A stretch of DNA of 64,000 nucleotides from Galeruca laticollis (taxonomy: Eukaryota; Arthropoda; Insecta; Coleoptera; Chrysomelidae), in contig OY998176.1 of NCBI GenBank assembly GCA_963921935.1, positions 51,981,813 to 52,045,812 of the forward strand, given 5' to 3'. The notes below the pieces were generated by a model. It had not been told where the DNA came from, made no database searches, and saw only the letters and a program-made list of their open reading frames with translations. Shown in pieces: positions 20,601 to 31,755 of the stretch. How positions within the stretch are numbered: the stretch's first letter is position 1; each line of letters begins with the position of its first letter. The translations under genes were made by a program, and so were the position numbers.

Positions 20601-22244
20601 ATATTTACTACATTTTATCGGACACTTCTTCATACACAGAGACAGTTCTCCTTTTCTCTACCCTCCATACGAATTGGAAGAGATGTGACAATGAGAGACG
20701 TTTTTTGATTAATGTAAAAGACATGGTTCTACTTATAAAAATTTGAAGAGGGTAAAATACTTTGCCTGCCGCATTTGCCACACTTTATTTTTCAGTAAAA
20801 TAAAGTGTTTGTTTACTTCCGGAAATCATTCTGATAATGTATATGTAATGCCTATTGAAAAAATTATCCGCACTAATGCTCAATTCCATGTTATTACAAT
20901 TCATCGGGTACACACATAAATTTTTCAATTCTTACACCATTAATTTATATTTCAGCGAACGAATTTCATTGATTTTGAGTCTAATTGAAGTGAAGTGAAG
21001 GTCAAAACCGTGCCGATTTCCGACATCCAATGCGTACAATGACTTTAATTGTATAGAATATTCTAAAACCAGACCTGCTTGAGGTACTGACGGAAAGGAA
21101 TATAAAGAACAGATTTAACAGTTTATTTATTCTAACGTTGTTCACAGTTTTTGCTATTACCTGTTGTTTTTTTACTCTTGATATGGTATCAAGCAATTCT
21201 CTAATGGAAGGTGGTCTCGAAACTATTCAATTTTGAGAAATAAGGTGGATCTAGTAGAATTGTTAGAATTGGAGATTGTAACTGTAACAAATTGTTCTGT
21301 ACAACAAGGATTTACTTGGTTTGATTAATATAAGTCTTAGAGTGATACTGTACAGAGGAGAGGGCTATTAATTTATAAACACGTTAATTTCTACGGCCAA
21401 CTATCCTTAAATCCAGTAGTAAAATAATGAATCAATTGCATAAAGTGGAGATGATATTGTGAATACATGGCCTTGGAAATTTTGGCTGTTTTTATAACAA
21501 ACTTGGCAGTGACGAACCATCAGAATCCAAAAACATTAAATTAATTAACTTTATGTTGTCACTAAAAGTCTTGGAAAACACATAAGAACGAAAGAGATGA
21601 ATTTTTACTCCCTACTCGTAATGGCGATCGTAATAAACAAAACACGTTTGACAATTGACATTAATTACTACCAATACTACGAAATAATCGTCGAGCACAC
21701 TCTGACGATATTTGCATCTCTCGTTATATGGTAATTAAACAAGGACCAAACTACTAAATGGATTACCCTAGACGAATAAAGCTGATACTGAAATGTTGAG
21801 CAATGTTGCCACTTTTAGTAGGAATAAATACTTGTTTAAAATTTATATAAGATTATGTCATTATTAAATAAAATTCAAGTAATTTTAATTATTTCTTTAA
21901 AGCAGCGACTTCAATGCATACATTTTTTTATTTGCATAACTTTTTGAGAAATGTTTAATTGAATTTATAATTTAAATTTTCCTGCAATTAAAGATAATTT
22001 GCATATGTGGCAAGGTGTCCACAAGTGAACTTCGAATGTGTTTCGTTTTATGGGGCATAAAAAATCAAAACAAACATATCTATTTTATGTGTTAATCTGA
22101 GATGTAAGTCAATATTTACGTGATCTGGATGGAATAAGTGTAGCTGTATTTATCGTATGTATTTAACACGTTGTATGGTACTTGGGCACTAAAAATACTC
22201 AAAATATTGAATCAAAAACAGGCCAGGGGGGAATCTGTTGATTC
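20601..22244. other. Gene-free stretch of 1.6 kb before the Gypsy provirus
   Basis: Nothing is recognised as coding. A small perfect hairpin, cactttatttt/aaaataaagtg, lies near 20781-20807. The rest is AT-rich unique-looking DNA up to the ttgaa target at 22245. Confidence 0.45.
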
Positions 22245-22249
22245 TTGAA
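22245..22249. repeat. Gypsy target-site duplication, left copy
   Basis: ttgaa, repeated at 30311-30315 immediately outside the other LTR. Confidence 0.8.
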
Positions 22250-23051
22250 TGTTGTAACTAAAAGGGGAGAGACTGAATATTTTGATGTCAACATTATATA
22301 CTTTATTACTGTATATCAGATTAATGAAAAAAGTAATCACAGCACTAAAAATTGGTATATTAAAGTATAAGTGGATAAAGAGGTCTTTCAAACACGTGCG
22401 ATTTTTCGAACACGACGGCGCAGCCGGAGTGCTCGAAATAGAGTAAGTGTTTGAAAGACCAGTTATCCACGAATACTTTACGCTATTTTTTTTATTGGTG
22501 CACTCTGAAATCATGAAATATTATTATTATATTATTACTACAAAAAAATGGAAGTCCGTCCTCGATGCCCAGCCAAGTTTCGTGAGAGTCAATCCTAAAT
22601 AGTATTTATTTTTATTTGACGTTACGAAGTACTGCTGTCAGATCAATAATCAAAAAGTTTCTTTATTTATATTTAAAAGGATATAATGTATATAGGAATA
22701 TATAAATAAATTTTGCAGAAAAAACCAAATAAGACATTGGTTCACAATGAAAATATACAATTTAAAAACTAATAAAAAAAGTTGTCATTGAAACTTACGT
22801 TTCTCGAGTTGTTGTTGTTACCATAGGGACTTTAAAAAACGCGCGTGTTTGAAAGTACGATTCAAACACGCTGAGGCGTGTTTTAAATACGTAATATGAG
22901 GCATCAATAAAAAAATGTCTTATTCCACTACTTGACATTCGACTACTATCTACCCATATGACTTACAAATAAAGGCTCGGTTACAGAAACCGACAGTAGA
23001 CAAAAACGGTCTCAGCGGACTCAACTGTCAACTATTATATGGGGTATAACA
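22250..23051 (-). repeat. Gypsy 3' LTR, interrupted
   Basis: Matches the 235-bp LTR at 30076-30310 in two blocks, 22250 to about 22352 and about 22913 to 23051. The foreign 560 bp between them expand it to 802 bp. Immediately inside it, the minus strand has the purine-rich gtgtgggagatt, a plausible polypurine tract. Confidence 0.88.
22353..22912. mobile_element. Hairpin-bounded insertion in the Gypsy 3' LTR
   Basis: The 560 bp are absent from the other LTR. Near the left end is a hairpin with 33-34-nt arms: aaagtataagtggataaag plus ggtctttcaaacac at 22362-22395, against gtgtttgaaagacc plus gttatccacgaatacttt at 22447-22480. Its GC-rich loop holds cgacggcgcagccg. Near the right end is a second palindrome, gcgtgtttgaa/ttcaaacacgc, at 22847-22877, which shares the ttcaaacacg core with the left one. 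There is no ORF of note. It is a foldback-like non-autonomous element. Exact ends and duplication are unclear because the flanks are A-rich. Confidence 0.7.
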
Positions 23052-23278
23052 ATCTCCCACACTAATTGAAATAAAAAAAGAAGTTATTGAACAAAATGGT
23101 AATGGTCGTCCGAGTGTAGACATCGTTTATGTGAGCTCCGAATAAATTGAGTTATTTTTGTGGAATTTTCACATTTGTAGCAGTTAGTCTTAGATAACTA
23201 GTAGTAAAAGTGTCCGTAGAGAGAATAGTGCAATTTCTGTGACCCATTTTCCCAATCAGAGTGAATAATTTGAATAAT

Positions 23279-23284
23279 ATCATC
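23279..23284. repeat. LINE target-site duplication, left copy
   Basis: atcatc, repeated at 27638-27643. Across these, the Gypsy pol C terminus (minus-strand RTRHPPKYLDD) becomes continuous with sequence left of the LINE, which supports the join. Confidence 0.6.
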
Positions 23285-23343
23285 ACAATCAAATTGAAAA
23301 TTCTGCACATTGCTGCCAGATTTTACCTACATACTTCCTGACA

Positions 23344-24015
23344 ATGAGTCAAAAAACAAGAAGTGGAAGTGTAACTGGAGCGGTGGACGGAAATATGTTA
23401 GAATCTATTATATTAAATAAAATTTTGCCAAAGATAAACACCAAAATTGAGGAACAAATACAGAATATTGGTAAGAGCTTTGAGTCTATAGAAAAAAAAT
23501 TAGATGACTTGTTATCAAGATTTACTGATATGGAAATGGAAGTGAAGACAAATAAAGAAGAAATCCGAAACGTTGCTGACCGTATGAATCAGTTTGAATT
23601 AAAAAATAGGGAAAATTCTTTAATAGTATCAGGTATACAGGAAGAGGAAAAAGAGAATTTAATATCTAAAGTGCTATGCCTATTTAATGACGCCTTGAAA
23701 ATTAAATGTGCACACTGGGAAATTTATAATATGTACAGGATTGGTAAACATAAAGAAGGACAAACATTACCGAGGTCAGTTATTGTTACTTTTGTGTCAC
23801 TATTGAAAAAGAAAGAAATATTCAATGCCAGAACAAACTTAAAGGGTTCAAATATTTTTATAAATCAAAATTTAACAGAGGGAGCATACAAGCTCCTGAA
23901 AGCCGCGAAAGCAAAATATGGAAATCGCTCAGCATGGTCTATGAATGGCAGAATTTTCGTGAAGTGTGACAACGCTGTCAAGCTGATTCAGAATGTGAAG
24001 GATTTGACCAAGTAG
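23344..24015 (+). CDS. LINE ORF1 protein (coiled coil plus RRM-like RNA-binding domain)
   Basis: An intact 223-codon ORF. Residues about 30-95 form a heptad-rich coiled coil (IEEQIQNIGKSFESIEKKLD and onward) that should trimerise the protein. The central part ENSLIVSGIQEEEKEN to about residue 170, with a basic RRM-like segment SVIVTFVSLLKKKEIF, and the C-terminal part (FINQNLTEGAYKLLKAAKAK, then FVKCDNAVKLIQNVKDL) match the layout of L1-type or 'transposase 22'-like ORF1 proteins. These coat the element's RNA to form the retrotransposition particle. The ATG at 23344 is the first in frame. No lesion is seen. Confidence 0.8.
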   Translation: MSQKTRSGSVTGAVDGNMLESIILNKILPKINTKIEEQIQNIGKSFESIEKKLDDLLSRFTDMEMEVKTNKEEIRNVADRMNQFELKNRENSLIVSGIQEEEKENLISKVLCLFNDALKIKCAHWEIYNMYRIGKHKEGQTLPRSVIVTFVSLLKKKEIFNARTNLKGSNIFINQNLTEGAYKLLKAAKAKYGNRSAWSMNGRIFVKCDNAVKLIQNVKDLTK

Positions 24016-24548
24016 AAGACAGGAACTATTATCAACAACGATTCTTTTTTGCAGGACTATTTTTGTTTTGTTTTGTTGTCTCTTTTTCAGTTTATAGAAT
24101 AAATTGCTTTCGGCTAAAGGCCCCATTACACGATGGGAAAGGCTTATTGTAAATTAAAGTTTTTGAAAATAGCTTTCACATATTTCTTATTTCAGATAGT
24201 ATTAATACGTTTATTTTTTCATTTATAATTTATTTTTAAGATTTGGAAGTAAAGATTGGAATTGGATTTCTTTCAAGTAGGGTGCACTTCTTTATTTAGA
24301 AACAAAGTATGTTTTTTTTGCACATGGCTAAAGAACTTACATGAAGAAAAATTACTATTTTAACTTGTTATCTAACATAACTAACTGACTTGTTAATTGA
24401 AAATATTTGTTATTGAAGTATTTCGTAATGGATTGTTGTTTAGTTTATGATATGAAATATCTTTATTAAAATTTCGCTTTACGGCAGTAATTCTGATTTT
24501 TAAATTAAATTATTTTAGGGTAGAGTGCGAGTTCACATAAGACTCAAC
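24016..24548 (+). other. LINE inter-ORF spacer, unusually long
   Basis: AT-rich, no long ORF. Most LINEs have overlapping or closely spaced ORFs; here about 530 nt separate the ORF1 stop from the ORF2 ATG at 24549. It may hold an internal promoter or initiation signal for ORF2, or be a small insertion. I see no duplication flanking it. Confidence 0.5.
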
Positions 24549-27415
24549 ATGTCGAAACTTATTAACATTTATTTCCAAAACTGTAGAGGATTGATCACTA
24601 AATGTTCTGAATTTCTTATGAACTCTTTGATTGGTGATTTTGATATAATAATAGCAGTGGAAACATGGTTACAGGATGGAGTGAGTGATGGAGAGATAAT
24701 AGATTTAGGAAGGTACAATTTGGTAAGATGCGATAGAGATTTAGAAATTGCAAATAAAAAAACCGGCGGAGGTGTTTTTCTAGCAATTAAAAAACAATAT
24801 AAAATATTAAAAGTTATTAAAAAACAAACACTTTTTGAAGCAGTTATAGTTGAAGTTAAAGCAAAAGGTTGCAGGTACGTTTTTTGTGGGGTATATATAC
24901 CTTCTGGAAGTTTAATTAACGTGTATGAATCAGCTTTTGAATTTTTACAGAATAATATGAAAATATCCGATAATGTTTACATTTTTGGAGATTTTAATAT
25001 ACCTGATATAACTGGAATTAATTTTAATAAAATCATATCAAACGAAATACTTGAGAGTTTTCGTGATTTTATGGATTTTAATGGCTTCACACTATATAAT
25101 AACATAAAGAACAAGCATGGAAGAACATTAGATTTAGTAATTTCTTCGGAGAACAATTTACATAATTGTACAGTTAATAGAGATTTTGTGCCATTTGTTA
25201 AAGAAGATGAATATCATCCTGCTCTTGAAATTTGTATAAAATGTATAACAATTGGGGGGACGGGTAAAACCATGAATAATATTGCTGAAGATTGTATAAG
25301 ATACAACTATAAAAAAGCTAACTTTCTTACCTTAACGGAGCGTATCAGGGACGCGAGTTGGGATATGGTACTGAACGAAAATCTAGATGTGAACCGAGCT
25401 TTGAATAATTTTTATAGAATTTGGAATAACATTATAGAGGAATGTGTCCCAAGATATGTTCATTACAAAAAATCTAAAATGTATCCCATTTGGTTCACCA
25501 ACGATATAAAAAGTACTTTAAAAAAAAAGAGAGGTATCGAAAACTGAAAAATATTTCCAGTTATTTGAATGATAAATACATAGAAGTGAGACGAAAAGTA
25601 ACTAAGCTTATAAAAATTGAAAAAAAGAAATATATTAATGAATTAGAGCAGGAAGTAACTTCTGATATCAATAATTTTTGGAATTATATAAAGAATAATA
25701 GGAAAAACTCTAATAGTGGTACATTTATATATAACGGGGTAGAGGTAGCAGAGGAAAAAACTGCAGAAACATTTGCATCATTTTTCGCGTCAGTGTATGC
25801 TGACAAAAAAGCCTCTTACAATTTGCTCTTGAATTCTGACTTAGATGTAACAAATAATACATTCGTATTGAATTCTGTTAGTGAGTTAGAATTCGATTTG
25901 GCACTAAAAAAGCTGAAACCCAAAAAGTCGGAGGGAACTGATGGAATACCACCATATATACTAAAGGCATGTGGCGAGTGGGTAAGTCAGCCTTTGATAC
26001 ATATTTATAACCTTGTTTTAAAAACTAGTATTTTTCCCTCAGTCTGGAAAACCGGATTGGTATGTCCCATATTTAAGTCCGGTGATAAAATGAACATCGA
26101 AAACTATCGACCTATTTCAATTATGTGTGCCCCTGCCAAGCTTTTTGAACAGATATTATATTGTAAATTGTATACACATGTTGAAAAGTATATAGTGACT
26201 CATCAACATGGATTTGTCTCACAAAAATCATCTAATACAAACCTGTTTCTTTTTAGTAATCATGTATTTGAGTCATTGGAATGTAAATCTCAGCTTGATG
26301 TTATATATACGGATTTCAGCAAGGCATTCGATAAAGTTGACCACGACATATTGCTAGAGAAATTGAGTGGTTTTGGATTATCATATAACCTACTTTGTCT
26401 ATTTAAAAGTTATCTAGAAAACAGATATATAGTTACTAAATAGAACGGAAATGCATCGGGGAAATTTGAGGCAAATTCTGGAGTGCCTCAAGGTTCCAAC
26501 CTTGGGCCGCTTCTTTTTGTACTTTTTATTAATGATTTGCCTAAAGTACTAGTATCTTCAAATGGCCTTATATTCGCAGATGACTTCAAAGTATTCAAAA
26601 AAATAGAAACAGTGAGAGATTGCGTTATGTTACAGAAGGACATTAATAGGGTGTTTGAATGGAGTTATAAAAATAAATTAAATTTCAACCTACGCAAATG
26701 TTCTGTTTTAACTATAACGCGTATTAAGCAACCGTGTCTCTTTACTTATTTAATGGGGGGTCAAAGCTTGCAACGCTGCACTGAAATCAAAGATTTAGGC
26801 ATAAGTTACAACAGTACATTCTCATTTACCAGACACATTGAAAATATAGTAAAGTCAGCTAATAAAATGTTGGGTTTTATAATAAGACAATCTCATATTT
26901 TTACTAATTTTAATACACTTAAACTTTTATTCTATAGTTTGGTTAGGAGCAAGTTGGAGTTTGGCTCATTAATTTGGTTCACGGAACCTCAAAGTAATTT
27001 GAATAAATTAGAAAAAATTCAAAATAAATTTTTAAGGTTACTCTATTTTAAAAAGCATCACGTGTACCCTGACTACCAGATAATTAGAAGTACAACTCTC
27101 AGAAATGAATTTAAGATATTATCCCTTGAAAATAGACGACAACTAGCAGTATTGATATTCTTATATAATATTATAAATAATAGAGTTAACTCCCCTGAGC
27201 TTTTGTCTTTGATTAGATTCAACGTGCCACCTAGACGAATGCGCCAGGTTACAATGTTTAATATTCCTTCATCATTCAACATCTCGAGATCACCTACGGT
27301 GAACATGTTTCGACTTGCGAATCGATTCAATACATTGATGGATCTAGAATGGACAGTTTCTACCATAATTTTTCGCAAAACAATCTTGGATCAGCTAATC
27401 TTTATATCTCTATGA
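24549..27415 (+). pseudogene. LINE ORF2 (APE-type endonuclease and reverse transcriptase), two lesions
   Basis: The protein nicks the target and reverse-transcribes the element. Endonuclease landmarks are INIYFQNCRGL at the N terminus, the E in VETWLQDGVS, VYIPSG, FGDFNIPD, RTLDLVIS and EDEYHPALE. RT landmarks are KKLKPKKSEGTDGIPPYILK (25906), ENYRPISIMCAPAKLFE (26098), DFSKAFDKVDHDIL (first catalytic Asp, near 26320), GVPQGSNLGPLLF (26481) and LIFADDFKVF (catalytic DD, near 26577). A C-terminal region runs to LIFISL. Lesion 1 is a frameshift in a run of nine A's near 25519. Lesion 2 is an amber codon at 26441. Removing neither changes the domain order, so the copy died recently. It was read from the ATG at 24549, not the upstream in-frame GTG. 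Confidence 0.87.
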
Positions 27416-27637
27416 AGAACTTTAAAGGTTGTGTCAATCCTCATACAGTTCAATTAATCTTGGATAAACTATACGGATACAATTACATGTTTGTCTACAT
27501 TTTGTGAATCTTATAAATTCTGTAAATTCATTTTATTACGTAAAAATGTATTATTTTGCACAATGTATCGTATTACATGTTTATTCATGTAATAAAACCG
27601 TAAGGTTTGTATGAATAATAAATAAATAAATAAATAA

Positions 27638-27643
27638 ATCATC
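27638..27643. repeat. LINE target-site duplication, right copy
   Basis: atcatc, directly after the LINE tail and directly before the resumed Gypsy pol sequence. Confidence 0.6.
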
Positions 27644-30054
27644 CAAGTATTTTGGTGGATGACGTGTACGCTATCGACGATCACGCACTAATTGATGAGT
27701 CGCAGTTTCTGTTCGTACTACAGGGGGTGGTTCTGGAACTGTAACATTCTCTGGCGGTGGCGGTCTGACTTCTCCAACCGGATGGACGTTACTACGTTGT
27801 TGTACAACGCTGGTTTGCGAAGGAATGACAGGCAAGCTTATATTGCGAGTCGACGAACATCCTAGAGTGAAGGTTGCTCTCTAACTAGAGGGTACTCGTC
27901 TGGTGGATTTGCGAAGGTGAATCGACGTGTGATCTCTGACTGTCGAAGTTTGTCGACATGGCATTTTAGTATATAGCAATCATCCAACTTTACTCTGTAG
28001 TGTAGTCTTCCGAATGTCTCTAAAATAACTCCTAACTTCCATGTTTCTTTCCCACTGGTTAACATTCTCACGAGAACTCTGTTTCCCACACTAATGACCT
28101 CAAGCATGAGTGTAACGAAAGACATGAAGATTTCTTCGAGTCTGTCGGCCTGATCGGCCTGAGTAGATCCAATCTGGTGCGGGTCTGTCTACCTAAATAT
28201 AGTTCTGCAGGTGTCTTATCACAACGTAAAGGGGTAGCGCGATATCGAAATAATGTTTCTTGAATTTTCGATTGCATTGACCCATTTTCAGACTTCATAG
28301 CATCCACTTATCGTTTCACAAATTGGACGTAACGTTCAGATTGACCGTTTGTTTGACGATGTTCCGGTGCAATTAGACGGAAAATTTCATTTGTCTCACA
28401 GAAATTTACAACTTCGGAACTAGTAAAAATTGTGGCATTGTCGGACACAATTATTTCTGGCAAGACATGGACACTGAAGATGTCTTTGAGGAATTCGATT
28501 GTAGAAGCTGACGTCGGCGCAGATTTTGACAATCTTATCTCCGGCCACTTTGATTTAGCGTCAATCAGAATTAAAATGTAATAACCATCTTTTGGACCTG
28601 CTGAATCGATATGGACACGTTAGAAGCTTGATTTTGGATCACGAAAGATTCGATGTCACGGTCAATGTTTTTCCAATAGCAATATCTTCGAGAAAAGCTT
28701 TTCATTTTGGAAGTCTTGATGTGGGTAACATGTAGTTCTGATAATATTGAGGCTTGAATGGTGTCAGGAATCATTACTCGATTTCCTTTGAATATTACGC
28801 CTTCATGTAGTGAGTATCTTTCCTCTTGAGTTTTTCCGTTCTTCAGTTGTTTAATCAATTTTGATAGTTTACTATCTTGCAACGTAGCAACAGCGATGGT
28901 TTTGGCTGTTAACACGTCGGTTGATATCTGATTAATACATGAATGATGTCATCTTCATTTAAAGCAAGTAAGTTTGAGAGTAATGGAGCTCGCTAAAAAT
29001 AATCTACATGGGCGGTTTCTTCTGTTTTTTTGTGTTTGATGATATAATATGATGATGATGATATAATCCACTAAGAATTGTGGCGTAACGTAGGAGTCTT
29101 GAAGCAGAAAGAATTGGCAGTTTAGCATTCTGGGGAAATATTCGACTTAAAGGTCTATTGTCTGTGACTAGAGTGAATTTTCTCGCAAATAGAAACATGT
29201 AAAATTATCATATTGGCGTAGGCGATTTAGACAATTGATTAGATTTGACAATCTTCTTTATTTGACCCGTATATGATGATACCGTCGAAATATGCTGTAG
29301 CTGTAGATGGTGCAGGCTTTATTCCGAAACTCAGACGTTTCATGGCGAAGACTCCTCGATGTGTTGACATTGTCTGAATCATTTGACTTTGTTTATCGAC
29401 TTGAACGTGAAGGTAGGCTTTGTATAGGTCGAGTGTACAAAACACACTGGCATCTCGAAGGTTAATCACAACATCAGCGGCATTTTTCTTCAGTTTTAAT
29501 GAGCACGTAAAATTTTGAAAACACCCCATTTTTTGTTCGAAAATGTTGGCAAATTTTTCCATTATTGACTCAGGTGTCCTTTCCAAGAAATTGACAGATT
29601 TGACAGATGCAGCATTTCATCTTTTGACATATCTAGACGTTTGAGATCAATATTCAATAGACGTATCCATACTCTACCTAAGATCGGACTGAGATGGTCA
29701 GTGGTCAGGTACCACAAATAATAATTCATCTGGCGTGTGGCCCTCATATTTGACAGGAATAACAGCACAACCAAGCGGTTTAAAAATACCATGGGTGTCT
29801 GAACGAAATCGTACATCAGTCTATTTAACGTCACATTTGAAATTCAATTTGGCAAAATCACGAAACGGAAGTAAGGTGAATGCCGATCCTGAATCAACTT
29901 CAAACAACTTTGGATCATGTTCCAAATTCAAACATACCGATGTGAAAAATTTTACCGCGTCATTTGTCGAAAGTTCCAGATTAGACGAGAAAATGTCATA
30001 TATTTTATTCACACCTACAAGATCATCTATTAAAACGAAAAGAAAAAGCACCGA
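27640..30054 (-). pseudogene. Gypsy pol (protease, RT, RNase H, integrase), degraded
   Basis: Minus-strand order from high to low coordinates is as follows. Aspartic protease contains LFEVDSGSAFTLLPF (about 29890; the DSG active site). RT contains FCTLDLYKAYLHVQV (motif A, about 29440), MKRLSFGIKPAPS and a mutated motif C, YFDG, near 29280; part of the palm is deleted. An RNase H remnant reads FTLVTDNRPLSRIF (about 29160). An integrase zinc-binding remnant has LHVTHIK, with its cysteines lost. The integrase core has HIDSAGP (about 28605), IIVSDNATIF (about 28440) and QTNGQSER (about 28335), so the D, D, E residues remain. It ends with a chromatin/tail region and RTRHPPKYLDD at 27640, where the LINE interrupts. 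Frames change repeatedly. It sits directly after the 5' LTR with no gag in between. Confidence 0.85.
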
Positions 30055-30075
30055 ATCCCATCCTCATCGCCACTT

Positions 30076-30310
30076 TGTTGTAACTAAAAGGGGAGAGACT
30101 GACTATTTTGATGTCAACATTATATACTTTATTACTGTATATCAGATTATATGAAAAAAGTAATGACAGCACTAAAAATAATGTCTTTACTTGACATTCG
30201 ACTACTATCTATCCATATCACTTACAAATAGAGGCTCGGTTACAGAAACCGACAGTAAACAAAAGCGGGCTCAGCGGACCTAACTGTCAACTATTATATA
30301 GGCTATAACA
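30076..30310 (-). repeat. Gypsy 5' LTR, uninterrupted (235 bp)
   Basis: Plus-strand ends are tgttgtaacta and ctataaca. It is the intact reference copy that reveals the insertion in the other LTR. The minus-strand TATA-like tatataatag lies close to its start. Confidence 0.9.
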
Positions 30311-30640
30311 TTGAACCATCGAGTAAATTAGGTTTGTAATCATAACTAATTTGGAGTTGTGTTGTGGAACGTTCTCGTCATCCTTTATACTTTCAACAGA
30401 TTGCACAAATCGATTTCATACTAGACTGATGACGCTTCGCGTGGCGACAAGGATTAAAACTTCAATACATTGATTGTTCGGGTTGCATGACACGTAATTA
30501 TGAAAGAATAGTAGTTCAACTCATCGATAATAACAGTCTTTGACTCAAAGGAAATCATCACTTGCATATTTTTGTATTAAATGAATAAACAATAAACGGT
30601 TACGGTTTTAAAGATTAAAACTAACTTTTCCGCATCTGTG
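30311..30640. other. Gypsy target duplication (ttgaa, 30311-30315) and short unique spacer
   Basis: ttgaa repeats 22245-22249. The remaining 325 bp show no gene. Confidence 0.6.
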
Positions 30641-31755
30641 GCCCTGAACAATATTCTATCATGAAATTGTTACTTGTATACACTTCGGGGATGTATCGTG
30701 CCAACAAACCGAAATTTCTCCAAAAATAACCAAAAAATTTAGTATATCTGGATTTATAGGACCCGCTGTACCCGCTCTAGACAACTGAAAATCAATAGGG
30801 TACATCTGTGAGACACCTTGAACAATATTCAATCATAAAATTGTTCAATCGTATACCCTCTGGAGGCTGTATCGTGCTAACAAACTGAAAATTCTCTAAA
30901 AATGACAAAAATTTGGTACCTCAAGTACTTTAGCACCCGTTGTACTGGCTTTGGTGAGCTGAATATAAATAGGGTTCATCTGTGAGACACACTGAATAAT
31001 ATCCAATCATAAAATTGGTCACTTGTATATACTCTGGAGGCTGTATCGTGCTATCAAACTGAAACTTCTCCAAAAATATCGTACTTAAAGTACTGTAGCA
31101 CCTGTTGTATTGGCTTTGGTGAGCTAAAAATCAATAGAGTTCATCAGTGAGATGTCCTTAATAATATTCATTCATAAAATTGGTGACTTGTTGAACTCCG
31201 GAGGCTGTATCGTGTTAACAAACTGAAATTTCTCAAAAAATGACAAAATGTCGTACTTCAAGTACCATAGCACCCGTTGTACTGGCTCTGGTGAGCTGAA
31301 AATCAATGAGGTTCATCTGTGACATATCCTTAATAATATTCAATCATAAAATTGGTGACTTATTGCACTCCGGAGGCTGTATCATGCTAACAAACTGAAA
31401 TTTATCAAAAAAAGGCATTATGCCGTACTTCAAGTACCCGTTGTACTGGCTCTGGTGAGCTGAAAATCAATAGGGTTCATCTGTGACATACCTTCAACAA
31501 TATTAAATCATAAAATTAGTGACTGATTGTACTCCGGAGGCTGTATCGTGCTAATAAGACATGTAAGGAAAAGTGGCCGACGACAACGACGACGACGACG
31601 ACATACACACAGGTTTTTTTTCTAAAATCCTTTTTTTCGTGTTTTGTTGAGGGAAAACGTAAAAATTACTCAAAACATTTTTTCAAAATTCCAACTTTTT
31701 TTGGGGTAAACCAATACTTTTCTCGCATATAGATAGGTTGGGCGGAAAAGTAAAA
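30641..31755 (+). repeat. Minisatellite-bearing dispersed element, copy 1
   Basis: The core is a tandem array of 164-176-bp units. The landmark tgtatcgtg recurs at 30692, 30868, 31042, 31206, 31378 and 31542. Each unit runs roughly from 'aacaatattcaatcataaaattg' style sequence through ggaggctgtatcgtgctaac to gtactggctctggtgagctg. The array begins at gccctgaacaatatt and is followed by a trinucleotide (gac)n tract at 31582-31602 and a non-repeated tail ending near gggcggaaaagtaa. Copy 2 at 60960-62670 has the same boundaries in opposite orientation. The consistent ends mean that this is a mobile or dispersed unit with an internal satellite, not a simple satellite locus. Helitron-like and foldback elements can carry such internal repeats; I cannot choose. 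Confidence 0.8.

Larger units (their letters stand above)
23285..27637 (+). mobile_element. Nearly full-length non-LTR retrotransposon (jockey/CR1-like) inside Gypsy
   Basis: The best preserved retroelement in the window, 4.35 kb. It has a short 5' leader, ORF1 (23344-24015), a 509-nt spacer, ORF2 (24549-27415, two lesions) and a 3' UTR ending in an aataaataaa repeat tail at about 27612-27637. The flanking 6-bp atcatc duplication is short but consistent with both sides of the broken Gypsy pol. Few lesions imply a relatively young insertion that post-dates the Gypsy provirus. Confidence 0.88.
22250..30310 (-). mobile_element. Gypsy LTR retrotransposon provirus with nested insertions
   Basis: Both LTRs begin tgttgtaactaaaagg and end tataaca on the plus strand, and the whole is flanked by ttgaa, so the boundaries are firm. 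The element is read on the minus strand: 5' LTR at 30076-30310, protease, RT, RNase H and integrase between 30054 and 27640, and 3' LTR at 22250-23051. A LINE (23285-27637) interrupts the end of pol, and a hairpin-bounded insertion interrupts the 3' LTR. No gag region exists between the 5' LTR and protease, so the provirus was gag-less or was internally deleted. Next to the 5' LTR the minus strand reads tggcgatgaggatggg, resembling a Gypsy primer-binding region. Confidence 0.9.

Noticed and set aside
30692..31550. CRISPR-like array
   Set aside because: The repeat unit is 164-176 bp with no unique spacers, the context is eukaryotic, and no cas genes are present. It is a minisatellite.
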